Below are positions 17,287 to 25,169 of a DNA stretch of 64,000 nt, in pieces. The DNA is from Bradyrhizobium diversitatis (GTDB lineage: Bacteria; Pseudomonadota; Alphaproteobacteria; Rhizobiales; Xanthobacteraceae). The notes beneath the pieces were generated by a model, which saw only the letters and a program-made list of their open reading frames with translations, did no database searches and was not told where the DNA came from. Position numbers and translations under genes: made by a program. Location: positions 96,003-160,002 of the forward strand of contig NZ_JACEGD010000014.1 of assembly GCF_016031635.1 (NCBI RefSeq), written 5' to 3'. Each line of letters starts with the position of its first letter. Position 1 is the first letter of the stretch.

Positions 17287-18723
17287 ATGAGCTTTGAGAC
17301 TGCAGGTTATCAACTGGCGCCGGTGCTGCCCGAGCTCGTGCTCGCGGTCGGCGCGATGGCGCTCCTGATGCTGGGAGCCTATCGCGGGCAGGAGACGACC
17401 AGGACGGTCACGTCGCTGTCGGTGGTGCTCCTGATCGTGGTCGGCGCGCTCGTCTACATGCAGCCTGCGGGCAGGCAGGTGACCTTCGGCGGCAGCTTCA
17501 TCGTCGACGACTTCGCCCGCTTCATGAAGATCCTGGCCCTGATCGGTTCGGCGGTAACGCTGGTCCTGTCGACCGAGTTCCTGTCCGATCCGTCGCGCCG
17601 CATCTTCGAATATTCGATCCTGGTGCTGCTTTCGACGCTCGGCATGATGGTGCTGATCTCGGCCGGCGATTTGATCTCGCTCTATCTCGGGCTCGAGCTG
17701 ATGTCGCTGGCGCTCTACGTCGTGGCGGCCTCGAACCGCGACAACGCCAAGTCGACCGAAGCCGGCCTGAAGTACTTCGTGCTCGGCGCGCTGTCCTCGG
17801 GCATGCTGCTCTACGGCGCCTCGCTGATCTACGGCTTCACCGGCACGGTCAGCTTCACCGGGATCGCCGCGGTCGCAACGGTCTCGAATGTCGGTCTTCT
17901 TTTCGGCCTGGTTTTCCTGCTCGTCGGCCTCTGCTTCAAGGTCTCGGCGGTGCCGTTCCACATGTGGACGCCCGACGTCTATGAGGGCGCGCCGACCCCG
18001 GTCACCGCCTTCTTCGCGTCCGCGCCGAAGGTGGCCGCGCTCGCCGTCTTCACCCGCGTCACGCTGACCGCATTCCCCGGCATCGTCTCGCAGTGGCAGC
18101 AGATCCTGGTGTTCGTGTCGATCGCCTCCATGGCGCTCGGCTCCTTCGCCGCGATCGGCCAGACCAACATCAAGCGCCTGATGGCCTATTCGTCGATCGG
18201 CCACATGGGTTTCGCGCTGGTCGGCCTCGCTTCGGGCACGGTCGAGGGCGCGCAGGGCGTCCTGATGTACATCGTGATCTATGTCGCGATGACGCTCGGC
18301 TCGTTCTCGATCATCCTTGCGATGAAGCGCAACGGCCAGGCGGTGGAGCAGATCAGCGATTTCGCCGGCCTGTCGCGGACCAATCCGCTGCTCGCCTTCA
18401 TGTTCGCGATGCTGCTGTTCTCGCTCGCCGGCATCCCGCCGCTCGCCGGCTTCTTCGCCAAATGGTACGTCTTCGTCGCCGCCATCAAGGCGAACCTGTT
18501 CACGCTCGCCGTCATCGGCGTGCTGACCAGCGTGGTGGGTGCCTATTACTACCTCGCCATCGTCAAGACGATGTACTTCGACGAGCCGGCCGGCGAGGTC
18601 GACCCGGTGCGCGTCGAAGTGCGGACGGTGCTGGCGGTCGCGGGCCTGTTCAACATCCTGTTCGCGCTGTTCGCAGGTCCGGTGGTGAGCGTCGCCTCCG
18701 CCGCGGCAAAGTCGCTGTTCTAG
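17287..18723 (+). CDS. nuoN: NADH-quinone oxidoreductase subunit N
   Basis: ND2-type antiporter-like subunit, 478 residues, last complex I gene of the operon. Motifs include LYLGLELMSLALYVVAAS and FHMWTPDVYEGAPTPVTAFF. birA begins one base after its stop, so the operon continues into the next genes. Confidence 0.96.
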   Translation: MSFETAGYQLAPVLPELVLAVGAMALLMLGAYRGQETTRTVTSLSVVLLIVVGALVYMQPAGRQVTFGGSFIVDDFARFMKILALIGSAVTLVLSTEFLSDPSRRIFEYSILVLLSTLGMMVLISAGDLISLYLGLELMSLALYVVAASNRDNAKSTEAGLKYFVLGALSSGMLLYGASLIYGFTGTVSFTGIAAVATVSNVGLLFGLVFLLVGLCFKVSAVPFHMWTPDVYEGAPTPVTAFFASAPKVAALAVFTRVTLTAFPGIVSQWQQILVFVSIASMALGSFAAIGQTNIKRLMAYSSIGHMGFALVGLASGTVEGAQGVLMYIVIYVAMTLGSFSIILAMKRNGQAVEQISDFAGLSRTNPLLAFMFAMLLFSLAGIPPLAGFFAKWYVFVAAIKANLFTLAVIGVLTSVVGAYYYLAIVKTMYFDEPAGEVDPVRVEVRTVLAVAGLFNILFALFAGPVVSVASAAAKSLF

Positions 18724-18724
18724 G

Positions 18725-19531
18725 ATGGCTTTCGCGCTCGGTTCTCGCGCACTGTCGGCGGGCTATAAGCTCGCAGCTTTCGAGCGGACCGGCTCGACCA
18801 ATACCGAGGCGATCGAGCGCGCCAGGGACGGCGAGCGTGGCCCGATCTGGTTCGTCACGTCGGAGCAGACCGCCGGCCGCGGCCGCCGCCAGCGCGCCTG
18901 GATTGCGCCCAGGGGCAATCTCGCAGCCAGCATCCTCGAAGTGATGGACGTTGCCCCGGCCGTCGCCGCCACGCTCGGCTTTGCCGCCGGACTGGCAGAG
19001 GAGGCGGCACTGGAGAAGGTCAGCCTCGAGGCCGCGCTGCGCCTCGGCGAGGGCCGCCCCCGCTACGCGTTGAAATGGCCGAACGATGTGCTGGCCGGCG
19101 GCCAGAAGCTGGTCGGCATTGGCCTCGAGGCCGAGGCCGTCAGTGGCGGCCTCGCTGTCGTCGTCGGCATCGGCACCAACGTGGTCGCAGCGCCCGAGGG
19201 CACCCCGACGCCCGCGGTGTCGCTGGCCGCCCTCGGCGTCCAGATCAGCGCGGAGGAGCTGTTCTCGGCCCTCTCGGACGCTTGGGTCGAGTTCCGCGGC
19301 ATCTGGGACAATGGCCGCGGCTTTGCCGAGATCCGGAAGCTCTGGCTCGAGCGCGCTGCCGGCCTTGGGGAGAAGATCGCGATCCACACGGGGGCGATGA
19401 CGCTGGAAGGCATTTTTGACACCATCGACGACACCGGCTGCCTGATCGTCCGCACCGCGGAGGGCCGCCTTGTGCCTGTGGCCGCGGGCGAGGTGTTCTT
19501 CGGCCCTGTCGCCTCCGTGGGAGCTGCGTGA
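18725..19531 (+). CDS. birA: Biotin--[acetyl-CoA-carboxylase] ligase
   Basis: Attaches biotin to the carrier domain of biotin-dependent carboxylases. 268 residues, a catalytic-domain-only form lacking the N-terminal DNA-binding domain of E. coli BirA. TAGRGRRQRAWIAPRGNLAA is the biotin/ATP loop, and KWPNDVLAGGQKLVGIGLE carries the catalytic lysine region. A small C-terminal SH3-like domain follows. It is coupled to nuoN upstream and overlaps the RNase J gene downstream. Confidence 0.93.
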   Translation: MAFALGSRALSAGYKLAAFERTGSTNTEAIERARDGERGPIWFVTSEQTAGRGRRQRAWIAPRGNLAASILEVMDVAPAVAATLGFAAGLAEEAALEKVSLEAALRLGEGRPRYALKWPNDVLAGGQKLVGIGLEAEAVSGGLAVVVGIGTNVVAAPEGTPTPAVSLAALGVQISAEELFSALSDAWVEFRGIWDNGRGFAEIRKLWLERAAGLGEKIAIHTGAMTLEGIFDTIDDTGCLIVRTAEGRLVPVAAGEVFFGPVASVGAA

Positions 19532-21201
19532 TGGCAAGGTCCGACGAACTGGTGTTTGCGCCCCTCGGCGGCGTCGGCGAGATCGGCATGAACCTGTCGA
19601 TCTACGGCCTCGGCAACCGCCACCAGCGCGCCTGGCTGGCGGTCGATCTCGGCGTGTCCTTTGGCGACGAGGAGCATCTGCCGGGCATCGACCTGATCAT
19701 GCCCGACATCAGCTTCCTGGAGAAGGAGCGCAAGAACCTCATGGGTCTCGTGCTGACCCACGCCCATGAGGATCATTTCGGCGCGATCATCGATCTCTGG
19801 CCGAAACTGAAGTGCCCGATCTACGCCACCAGGTTCAGCGCAGCACTGTTCGAGGCCAAATGTGCTGCCGAGCGCAATGCGCCTGAGATCCCCGTCACCG
19901 TGGTCCCCTCGGGCGGCCGCGTCGATATCGGCCCGTTCAACGTCGAGTTCATTCCCGTCGCGCATTCGATTCCGGAAGCGCATGCGCTGGCGATCCACAC
20001 CGAAGCCGGCATCGTGCTGCATACCGGCGACTGGAAGATCGACCCGACTCCGACCCTTGGAGCGCCGACCGACGAGAAGCGGCTGCGCGAATTGGGCGAG
20101 CAGGGCGTGCTGGCCTTGATCGGCGATTCCACCAACGCCGTGCGCGACGGCCGCTCGCCGTCGGAAGCCGAGGTCGCCAGGACCATCATCGAGCTCGTCA
20201 AGTCAGCCAAGGGCCGCGTCGCGGTGACGACCTTCGCCTCCAACGTCGCCCGCATCAAGGCGGTCGCCGAGGCGGCGAAGGCTGCCGACCGCGAGGTCGT
20301 CGTGGTCGGCCGCGCCATGGAGCGCGTGGTGCAGGTCGCCCGCGAGACCGGCTATCTCGACGGCGTGCAGAATTTCCGCTCGCCCGAGGTCTACGGTCAC
20401 CTTCCGCCGGACAAGGTGCTGGCCCTGTGCACCGGAAGCCAGGGCGAGTCGCGTGCGGCGCTGGCACGCATCGCCAACGACGACCATCCCGAGATCACGC
20501 TCAACCGCGGCGACAGCGTCATCTTCTCCTCGCGCACCATTCCAGGCAACGAGAAGGCTGTCAGCTCGATCGTCAACAATCTCGTGCTCCAGGGCGTCGA
20601 GATCATCACCGACCGCGACGCTCTGGTCCACGTCTCCGGCCATCCCCGCCGCGACGAGCTGCGGGACCTGATCTCCTGGGTGAAGCCGCAACTGCTGATT
20701 CCCGTTCACGGCGAGGCCCTGCATCTGCACGAGCACGCAAAGCTGGCGCGCGCCGCCGGCGTGCCGCGCGTGCTGGTCTGCCGCGACGGTGACCTCGTCA
20801 AGCTCGGCCCCGGCGATCCCGGCATCGTCGGCGAGGTGCCATCGGGACGTCTCTACAAGGACGGGACGATTCTGGAGGACTCCAAGTCCCGCGCGGTGAT
20901 CGAGCGTCGCCGCATGGCCTTTTCCGGCTGCGCCTTCGTAGCCATCGCCATGACGGCGCAGGGCGAGCTCGCCGACGATCCCGAGGTCGATCTCGTCGGC
21001 ATCCCCGAGAAGAACAGGGCCGGCGAGCTCTTCGACGACATCGTCTTCGATGCCGTGATGTCCACCATCGAGGGCCTGCCGAAGGCGCGTCGCCGCGATC
21101 CCGACGCCTTGGGCGAGTCGGTGCGACGCGCGGTCCGGGCCGTGATCAACGAACATTGGGGCAAAAAGCCTCCCTGTCTGGTACACGTACTGACAGTGTA
21201 A
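19531..21201 (+). CDS. rnj: Ribonuclease J
   Basis: Metallo-beta-lactamase/beta-CASP ribonuclease (5'-3' exo- and endonuclease acting in RNA maturation and turnover), 556 residues. The zinc motif THAHEDHFGAI gives H77, H79, D81 and H82. Later motifs are HTGDWKIDPTP, GDSTNA, ALCTGSQGE and VHVSGHPRRDEL, with a C-terminal domain after about residue 460. ATG 19531 overlaps the birA stop (TGATG); a GTG immediately upstream (19528) is the alternative. Confidence 0.93.
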   Translation: MARSDELVFAPLGGVGEIGMNLSIYGLGNRHQRAWLAVDLGVSFGDEEHLPGIDLIMPDISFLEKERKNLMGLVLTHAHEDHFGAIIDLWPKLKCPIYATRFSAALFEAKCAAERNAPEIPVTVVPSGGRVDIGPFNVEFIPVAHSIPEAHALAIHTEAGIVLHTGDWKIDPTPTLGAPTDEKRLRELGEQGVLALIGDSTNAVRDGRSPSEAEVARTIIELVKSAKGRVAVTTFASNVARIKAVAEAAKAADREVVVVGRAMERVVQVARETGYLDGVQNFRSPEVYGHLPPDKVLALCTGSQGESRAALARIANDDHPEITLNRGDSVIFSSRTIPGNEKAVSSIVNNLVLQGVEIITDRDALVHVSGHPRRDELRDLISWVKPQLLIPVHGEALHLHEHAKLARAAGVPRVLVCRDGDLVKLGPGDPGIVGEVPSGRLYKDGTILEDSKSRAVIERRRMAFSGCAFVAIAMTAQGELADDPEVDLVGIPEKNRAGELFDDIVFDAVMSTIEGLPKARRRDPDALGESVRRAVRAVINEHWGKKPPCLVHVLTV

Positions 21202-21267
21202 TTGTGTCAGCATCTCCGGGAAGGCGGCCCGCCGCCTGTCCGGATCACGCGCTGAGGGAGAAGAACC

Positions 21268-21672
21268 ATGCTGGGTCGCCTCAACCATGTCGCGATCGCG
21301 ACCAGGGACGCGGTCAAGGCCGCAAAGATTTACGGAGCGGCGTTCGGGGCCGAGATCTCGGAAGCCGTTCCGCTGCCCGAGCACGGCGTCACCACGGTGT
21401 TCGCGACCTTGCCCAACACCAAGATCGAGTTCATCGAGCCGCTTGGCGAGGCCTCGCCGATCGCGAAGTTCCTCGAACGCAACGCCGACGGCGGCATCCA
21501 CCATGTCTGCTACGAGGTCGTCGACATCATCGCCTCGCGCGACACGCTGGTGAAGGAAGGCGCGCGGGTGCTGGGCGACGGCGTGCCGAAGATCGGCGCC
21601 CACGGCAAGCCGGTGCTGTTCCTGCACCCGAAGGACTTTTCCGGCGCGCTTGTCGAGATCGAGCAGGCGTAA
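21268..21672 (+). CDS. mce: Methylmalonyl-CoA epimerase
   Basis: Interconverts (2R)- and (2S)-methylmalonyl-CoA in propionyl-CoA degradation. 134 residues, with a VOC fold of paired beta-alpha-beta modules. Metal-site residues appear in LNHVAIAT, GGIHHVCYEV and the final GALVEIEQ. A strong Shine-Dalgarno (GAGGGAGAAG) precedes the ATG. Confidence 0.92.
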   Translation: MLGRLNHVAIATRDAVKAAKIYGAAFGAEISEAVPLPEHGVTTVFATLPNTKIEFIEPLGEASPIAKFLERNADGGIHHVCYEVVDIIASRDTLVKEGARVLGDGVPKIGAHGKPVLFLHPKDFSGALVEIEQA

Positions 21673-21681
21673 GGCCGCCCC

Positions 21682-21957
21682 ATGGCCATTCAGATATCGA
21701 CCGCGCTTGCGATCTACTTCGTCATCTGGTGGGTCGCGCTGTTCCTGACGCTGCCGTTCGGCGTGCGCAGCCAGCACGAGGATGGCGTCGGCGCGCCCGG
21801 CACCGATCCCGGCGCGCCGATCCTGACGCGCATGGGCCGCAAGCTGATCTGGACCACGATCATCTCGGCGGTGATCTACGGCCTCGGCTTGGCGGCTTAT
21901 CATGCCGGATATCTCTCGATCGAGCGTCTGTCGAAACTGATGGGAATGCCGTTCTAG
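21682..21957 (+). CDS. DUF1467 family membrane protein
   Basis: 91 residues, two transmembrane helices (about 7-27 and 55-75). The motif WWVALFLTLPFGVRSQHE is typical of DUF1467, a small inner-membrane family conserved next to mce in alphaproteobacteria. No molecular function is known. It starts 9 bases after mce. Confidence 0.88.
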   Translation: MAIQISTALAIYFVIWWVALFLTLPFGVRSQHEDGVGAPGTDPGAPILTRMGRKLIWTTIISAVIYGLGLAAYHAGYLSIERLSKLMGMPF

Positions 21958-21975
21958 ATCCATCGTCGTGCGGCG

Positions 21976-22110
21976 CATCCTTCGAGACGCCCGCCTTTGG
22001 CGGGCTCCTCAGGATGAGGACAGGAGTGCGCGGCAGCAGTCTCAACGGGCATCGCTGTCGGTTAGCCTCATCCTGAGGAGACCGCGAAGCGGTCGTCTCG
22101 AAGGACGAGG
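21976..22110. repeat. Long palindromic intergenic element (family A)
   Basis: TCCTTCGAGACGCCCGC ... TCCTCAGGATGAGG is mirrored by CCTCATCCTGAGGAG ... CGTCTCGAAGGACGAGG, with small inner hairpins GCCCGCCTTTGGCGGGC and GACCGCGAAGCGGTC. A second copy in the opposite orientation lies at 30958-31090. Non-coding. Confidence 0.85.
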
Positions 22111-22173
22111 CGCTTGCTTCATCTCACTGCGTGCTTAGAATTTTGCGCTTGTTTGCTTGCTCGGGGAAAACAA

Positions 22174-22527
22174 ATGACTTTTCAACGTATCGTCGTCGCG
22201 CTTCTGGTGCTGATCGTCGCCGGCCTTGGTGCCGTCGGCTATTTCGAATGGAGGATGGCCGTGCAGGTCCGCACCCTGAAGGCGTTCGTCGAGGGCTCTG
22301 TCTTCAACGAGGCGGTGATGGCCTGCGAGCAGGCCAAGAGCTCGACGCCGTTCAGGTGGAACGGAGGCAAGAGCACCTCGGTGATCGGCCTGAGCTCGGT
22401 CAAGCTCGATAAATACAACGTCAGCGCCAGCTACACGCTGGTGGCGGACGGCGTCTATTGTGATTTCGATCCGATCAAAAGGAAGGCCGACATCGGCTCC
22501 AGCTTCCTGGAGCGGGAAACCTTCTAA
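22174..22527 (+). CDS. Small membrane-anchored protein of unknown function
   Basis: 117 residues, with an N-terminal hydrophobic helix (about residues 5-25, VALLVLIVAGLGAVGYF) and a polar domain probably in the periplasm. I recognise no family. ATG 22174 is preferred over the upstream start at 22114 because the protein then begins right before the membrane anchor. The stop codon TAA is also the first three bases of an interspersed repeat, so the repeat may have set the gene end. Confidence 0.65.
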   Translation: MTFQRIVVALLVLIVAGLGAVGYFEWRMAVQVRTLKAFVEGSVFNEAVMACEQAKSSTPFRWNGGKSTSVIGLSSVKLDKYNVSASYTLVADGVYCDFDPIKRKADIGSSFLERETF

Positions 22528-22628
22528 AGCGCGATGCGATTGGGATGAATCGTCATCGCGCTTTAGGTTATTGTTTGAGCATGATCTTTTCGGAAAACCG
22601 CTGCACACTTTTCCGGATCATGCTCTAG
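22525..22628. repeat. Interspersed bipartite palindrome (family B), copy 1
   Basis: The first hairpin is AAAGCGCGATG ... GAATCGTCATCGCGCTTT. The second is GCATGATCTTTTCGGAAAA ... TTTTCCGGATCATGC. It matches 24915-25018 base for base at most positions. It begins inside the stop codon of the upstream gene. Confidence 0.88.
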
Positions 22629-22643
22629 TCGCGAACGAAGCGC

Positions 22644-23264
22644 ATGAGTTCTCGAATGGCATCGGACGCCGCCGACCACATCATCGATCTCTATCAGCGC
22701 AAGGCATCGGACTGGATCGAGAGCCGTGCACGGAGCGGTCTGTTCGAACAGGCCTGGCTCGACCGTTTCCGTGCGCTGTTGCCACCCGCCGGCTCCGTCC
22801 TCGATCTCGGCTGCGGCTCGGCAGAGCCGATGGCGGGATACCTGATCGGACTCGATCATCCCGTGACGGGGGTGGATTCCTCGCCGGCGATGATCGATGC
22901 GTGCCGACAGCGCTTCCCCAAGCAGGAATGGATCGTCGCCGATATGCGCCGGCTTGCGTTGGGACGGCGATTTGGCGGCATCCTTGCCTGGGACAGCTTC
23001 TTCCACCTCTGCTTTGACGACCAGCGCCGCATGTTCCCGATCTTTCGCGACCATGCGAGGCCGGATGCGGCGCTGATGTTCACGAGCGGCCCGGCCCAGG
23101 GCGAGGCGATCGGAGCGTTCGGCGGCGAGCCGCTGTATCATGCCAGCCTGGATCCGGCCGAATATCGTTCACTGCTGGAGCGGAATGGATTCCGCGTCGT
23201 CTCGCATGTGGTCGAGGACCCCGATTGCGGTGGGCACACCATCTGGCTGGCGCAGCGCCTTTGA
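22644..23264 (+). CDS. Class I SAM-dependent methyltransferase
   Basis: 206 residues. Motif I SVLDLGCGSAEPMAGYLI and the post-I segment TGVDSSPAMIDAC define a Rossmann-type methyltransferase. The motif IV region LAWDSFFHLCFDDQRR follows. Substrate is unknown. It is preceded by a family B repeat and followed 141 bases later by mtnK, which makes a link to the methionine cycle possible but unproven. Confidence 0.85.
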   Translation: MSSRMASDAADHIIDLYQRKASDWIESRARSGLFEQAWLDRFRALLPPAGSVLDLGCGSAEPMAGYLIGLDHPVTGVDSSPAMIDACRQRFPKQEWIVADMRRLALGRRFGGILAWDSFFHLCFDDQRRMFPIFRDHARPDAALMFTSGPAQGEAIGAFGGEPLYHASLDPAEYRSLLERNGFRVVSHVVEDPDCGGHTIWLAQRL

Positions 23265-23342
23265 GACGCTGCGGCAAGTCGCGGCAGGAGTCGTGCTAGC
23301 CGCCGGTCGCGCCTTATGGATAAGATGGCGGTCAAAGAACAG

Positions 23343-23391
23343 GCCGGCTTGAGTTCCTGAAACGGGAGTGGACAACTACTCCAGCGCCGGC
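23343..23391 (+). promoter_or_regulatory. Nested hairpin just before mtnK
   Basis: An outer GCCGGC/GCCGGC pairing (23343-23348 and 23386-23391) encloses GGAGT ... ACTCC (23365-23369, 23378-23382). The structure ends 14 bases before the mtnK ATG, so it could control translation. It does not match any SAM riboswitch consensus I can recall. Confidence 0.25.
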
Positions 23392-23405
23392 ACGGGGGGA
23401 CCGGC

Positions 23406-24716
23406 ATGAGTTCAGCGCACCGACCATCGGCTGATCCGGGGCAGGAAGACTATCGAATTCTCCATGAACCCGACCTGCGGGACTACGTCGCCCGAATTCC
23501 GGTGCTTGCGGCCGGACTTGGTGGTGAACCGTCCTCCTGGGCGATCACCGAGGTCGGCGACGGCAATCTCAACCTCGTCTTCATCGTCAAGGGCGCGCGC
23601 AGCGGCGTCGCCGTGAAGCAGGCGCTGCCCTATGTCCGTCTCGTCGGTGAAAGCTGGCCGCTGCCGCTGTCCCGCGCTCACTACGAATACCTGGCGCTGA
23701 CGCGGCAGGCTGAACTGGCGCCCGGCCTCGTTCCGACCGTGCTGCATCACAACGACGGGCTGGCGCTGACGGTGATGGAGCTGCTCGAACCTCACATCAT
23801 CATGCGCAAGGGGCTGGTCGCCGGAACGCAATATCCGCGCTTCGTGGACGACATCACCACGTTCATGGCAAGGACCTTGTTCTTCACCTCCGACCTCGCG
23901 CTCTCCGCCGCCGAGAAGAAAGAGGGCATCGCGGCCTTTGCCGGCAACCACGCGCTGTGCAAGATCACGGAGGATCTGATCTTCACAGATCCCTACCGCA
24001 TCGCGGAGCAGAACCGCTGGACCGAGCCATATCTCGATGGTCTGGCTGCGGCCTTGCGCGACGACCTTGACCTGCACGTCGCGATCTCCCGGCTGAAGCT
24101 GAAATTCATGGCGGGCCCCGAGGCGCTGATCCACGGCGACCTCCACACCGGCTCGATCATGGTGACGGAAAGCCAGACGCGGGTGATCGACCCGGAGTTT
24201 GCTTTCTACGGTCCGATGGGATTCGACGTCGGCGCGGTGCTGGCCAACCTCTTGATGGCCTATTTCGCCTCCGCCGGCCATGAACGCGCACCGGGCGAGC
24301 GGCACGCATTCGAAGGCTGGATGCTGGAGACGGTCGCGCAGGTCTGGAACGAGTTCGCGCGCAAATTCCTCGACCTCTGGCGCGGTGGGGCCGCCGGCGA
24401 CGCCTATCCCATCTCCCTCTTCGCCGGTGAGCAGGGCGCCGCACGTCTCGAGGCCGAGCGCCACGCCTACATGCAACGCCTGTTCGCCGATACGGTCGGC
24501 TTCGCCGCCGCCAAGATCGTCCGCCGCATCTTCGGCCTCGCCCACAACATCGACTTCGAGCTGATCGAGGACCCGCGACGACGGGCAACCAGCGAGGCGC
24601 GTGCGGTGCGGCTGGCGCGGGCGATGATGGTGGAGACGGCTCCGTTTCGGACGATCGCCGACGTCACCGGCGCCGCGCGAAAACTGCGGGATTGGCAGCC
24701 GGAGCTTTCAGGCTGA
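23406..24716 (+). CDS. mtnK: S-methyl-5-thioribose kinase
   Basis: Phosphorylates 5-methylthioribose in the methionine salvage pathway. 436 residues with an aminoglycoside-phosphotransferase/protein-kinase-like fold. HGDLHTGSIMV (H243, D245) is the catalytic loop and VIDPEFAFYGPMGFDVGA the metal-binding motif. The N-terminal EVGDGNLNLVFIVKG is the nucleotide loop. The usual partner mtnA (isomerase) is not in this window, so the pathway genes are split or lost. Confidence 0.92.
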   Translation: MSSAHRPSADPGQEDYRILHEPDLRDYVARIPVLAAGLGGEPSSWAITEVGDGNLNLVFIVKGARSGVAVKQALPYVRLVGESWPLPLSRAHYEYLALTRQAELAPGLVPTVLHHNDGLALTVMELLEPHIIMRKGLVAGTQYPRFVDDITTFMARTLFFTSDLALSAAEKKEGIAAFAGNHALCKITEDLIFTDPYRIAEQNRWTEPYLDGLAAALRDDLDLHVAISRLKLKFMAGPEALIHGDLHTGSIMVTESQTRVIDPEFAFYGPMGFDVGAVLANLLMAYFASAGHERAPGERHAFEGWMLETVAQVWNEFARKFLDLWRGGAAGDAYPISLFAGEQGAARLEAERHAYMQRLFADTVGFAAAKIVRRIFGLAHNIDFELIEDPRRRATSEARAVRLARAMMVETAPFRTIADVTGAARKLRDWQPELSG

Positions 24717-25169
24717 GACGGAGCTTCTCCGCGCGCATCAGGGGTCCCGTCGGCATGCTCGCTCGATGCGCCCGGGCGCTGGGCTGATGCGCCGAAGGGG
24801 AAAGTCGCGTCTATTCCACCACGGCGTGTACTCACAAAAGGCGAATATGTCAGGGGAATCTTGGGATCAATCAGAGCATTATCGCACGTGCCCCGGAGCG
24901 GACGTCTTGCGCACTAAAGCGCGATGACATTTGGATGAATCGTCATCGCGCTTCAGGTTGTTGTTTACGCATGATCTTTCCGGAAAACCGCTTCGCACTT
25001 TTCCGGATCATGCTTTAGCTGGCGAGGATGCAGCCCCATTTGTGCCGAACATGCCATAGCGCCGTCTGCGGTTAGCTGACCGGATGTTTTCGTGCCACAG
25101 CTCGTCGTCTTTTGCGAGGAGCTGACGGAAACCGATTGGCCTTTGACCGAGATCGAGCTACCCTTGCTC
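24717..25169. other. Gap between mtnK and the radical SAM gene
   Basis: Holds a family B repeat at 24915-25018 and otherwise nothing I can name. A GTG at 25092 is an alternative, less likely start of the next gene. Confidence 0.5.
24915..25018. repeat. Interspersed bipartite palindrome (family B), copy 2
   Basis: Same two-hairpin structure and nearly the same sequence as 22525-22628, in the same orientation: TAAAGCGCGATG ... CATCGCGCTT, then GCATGATCTTTCCGG ... CCGGATCATGC. Confidence 0.88.

Noticed and set aside
21190..21211. CTGACA...TGTCAG hairpin after the RNase J gene
   Set aside because: The stem is short and no U-run follows, so it is not a convincing intrinsic terminator.
23265..23405. 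SAM-II or SAM-I riboswitch before mtnK
   Set aside because: Neither consensus core can be found. Only a generic nested hairpin is present.
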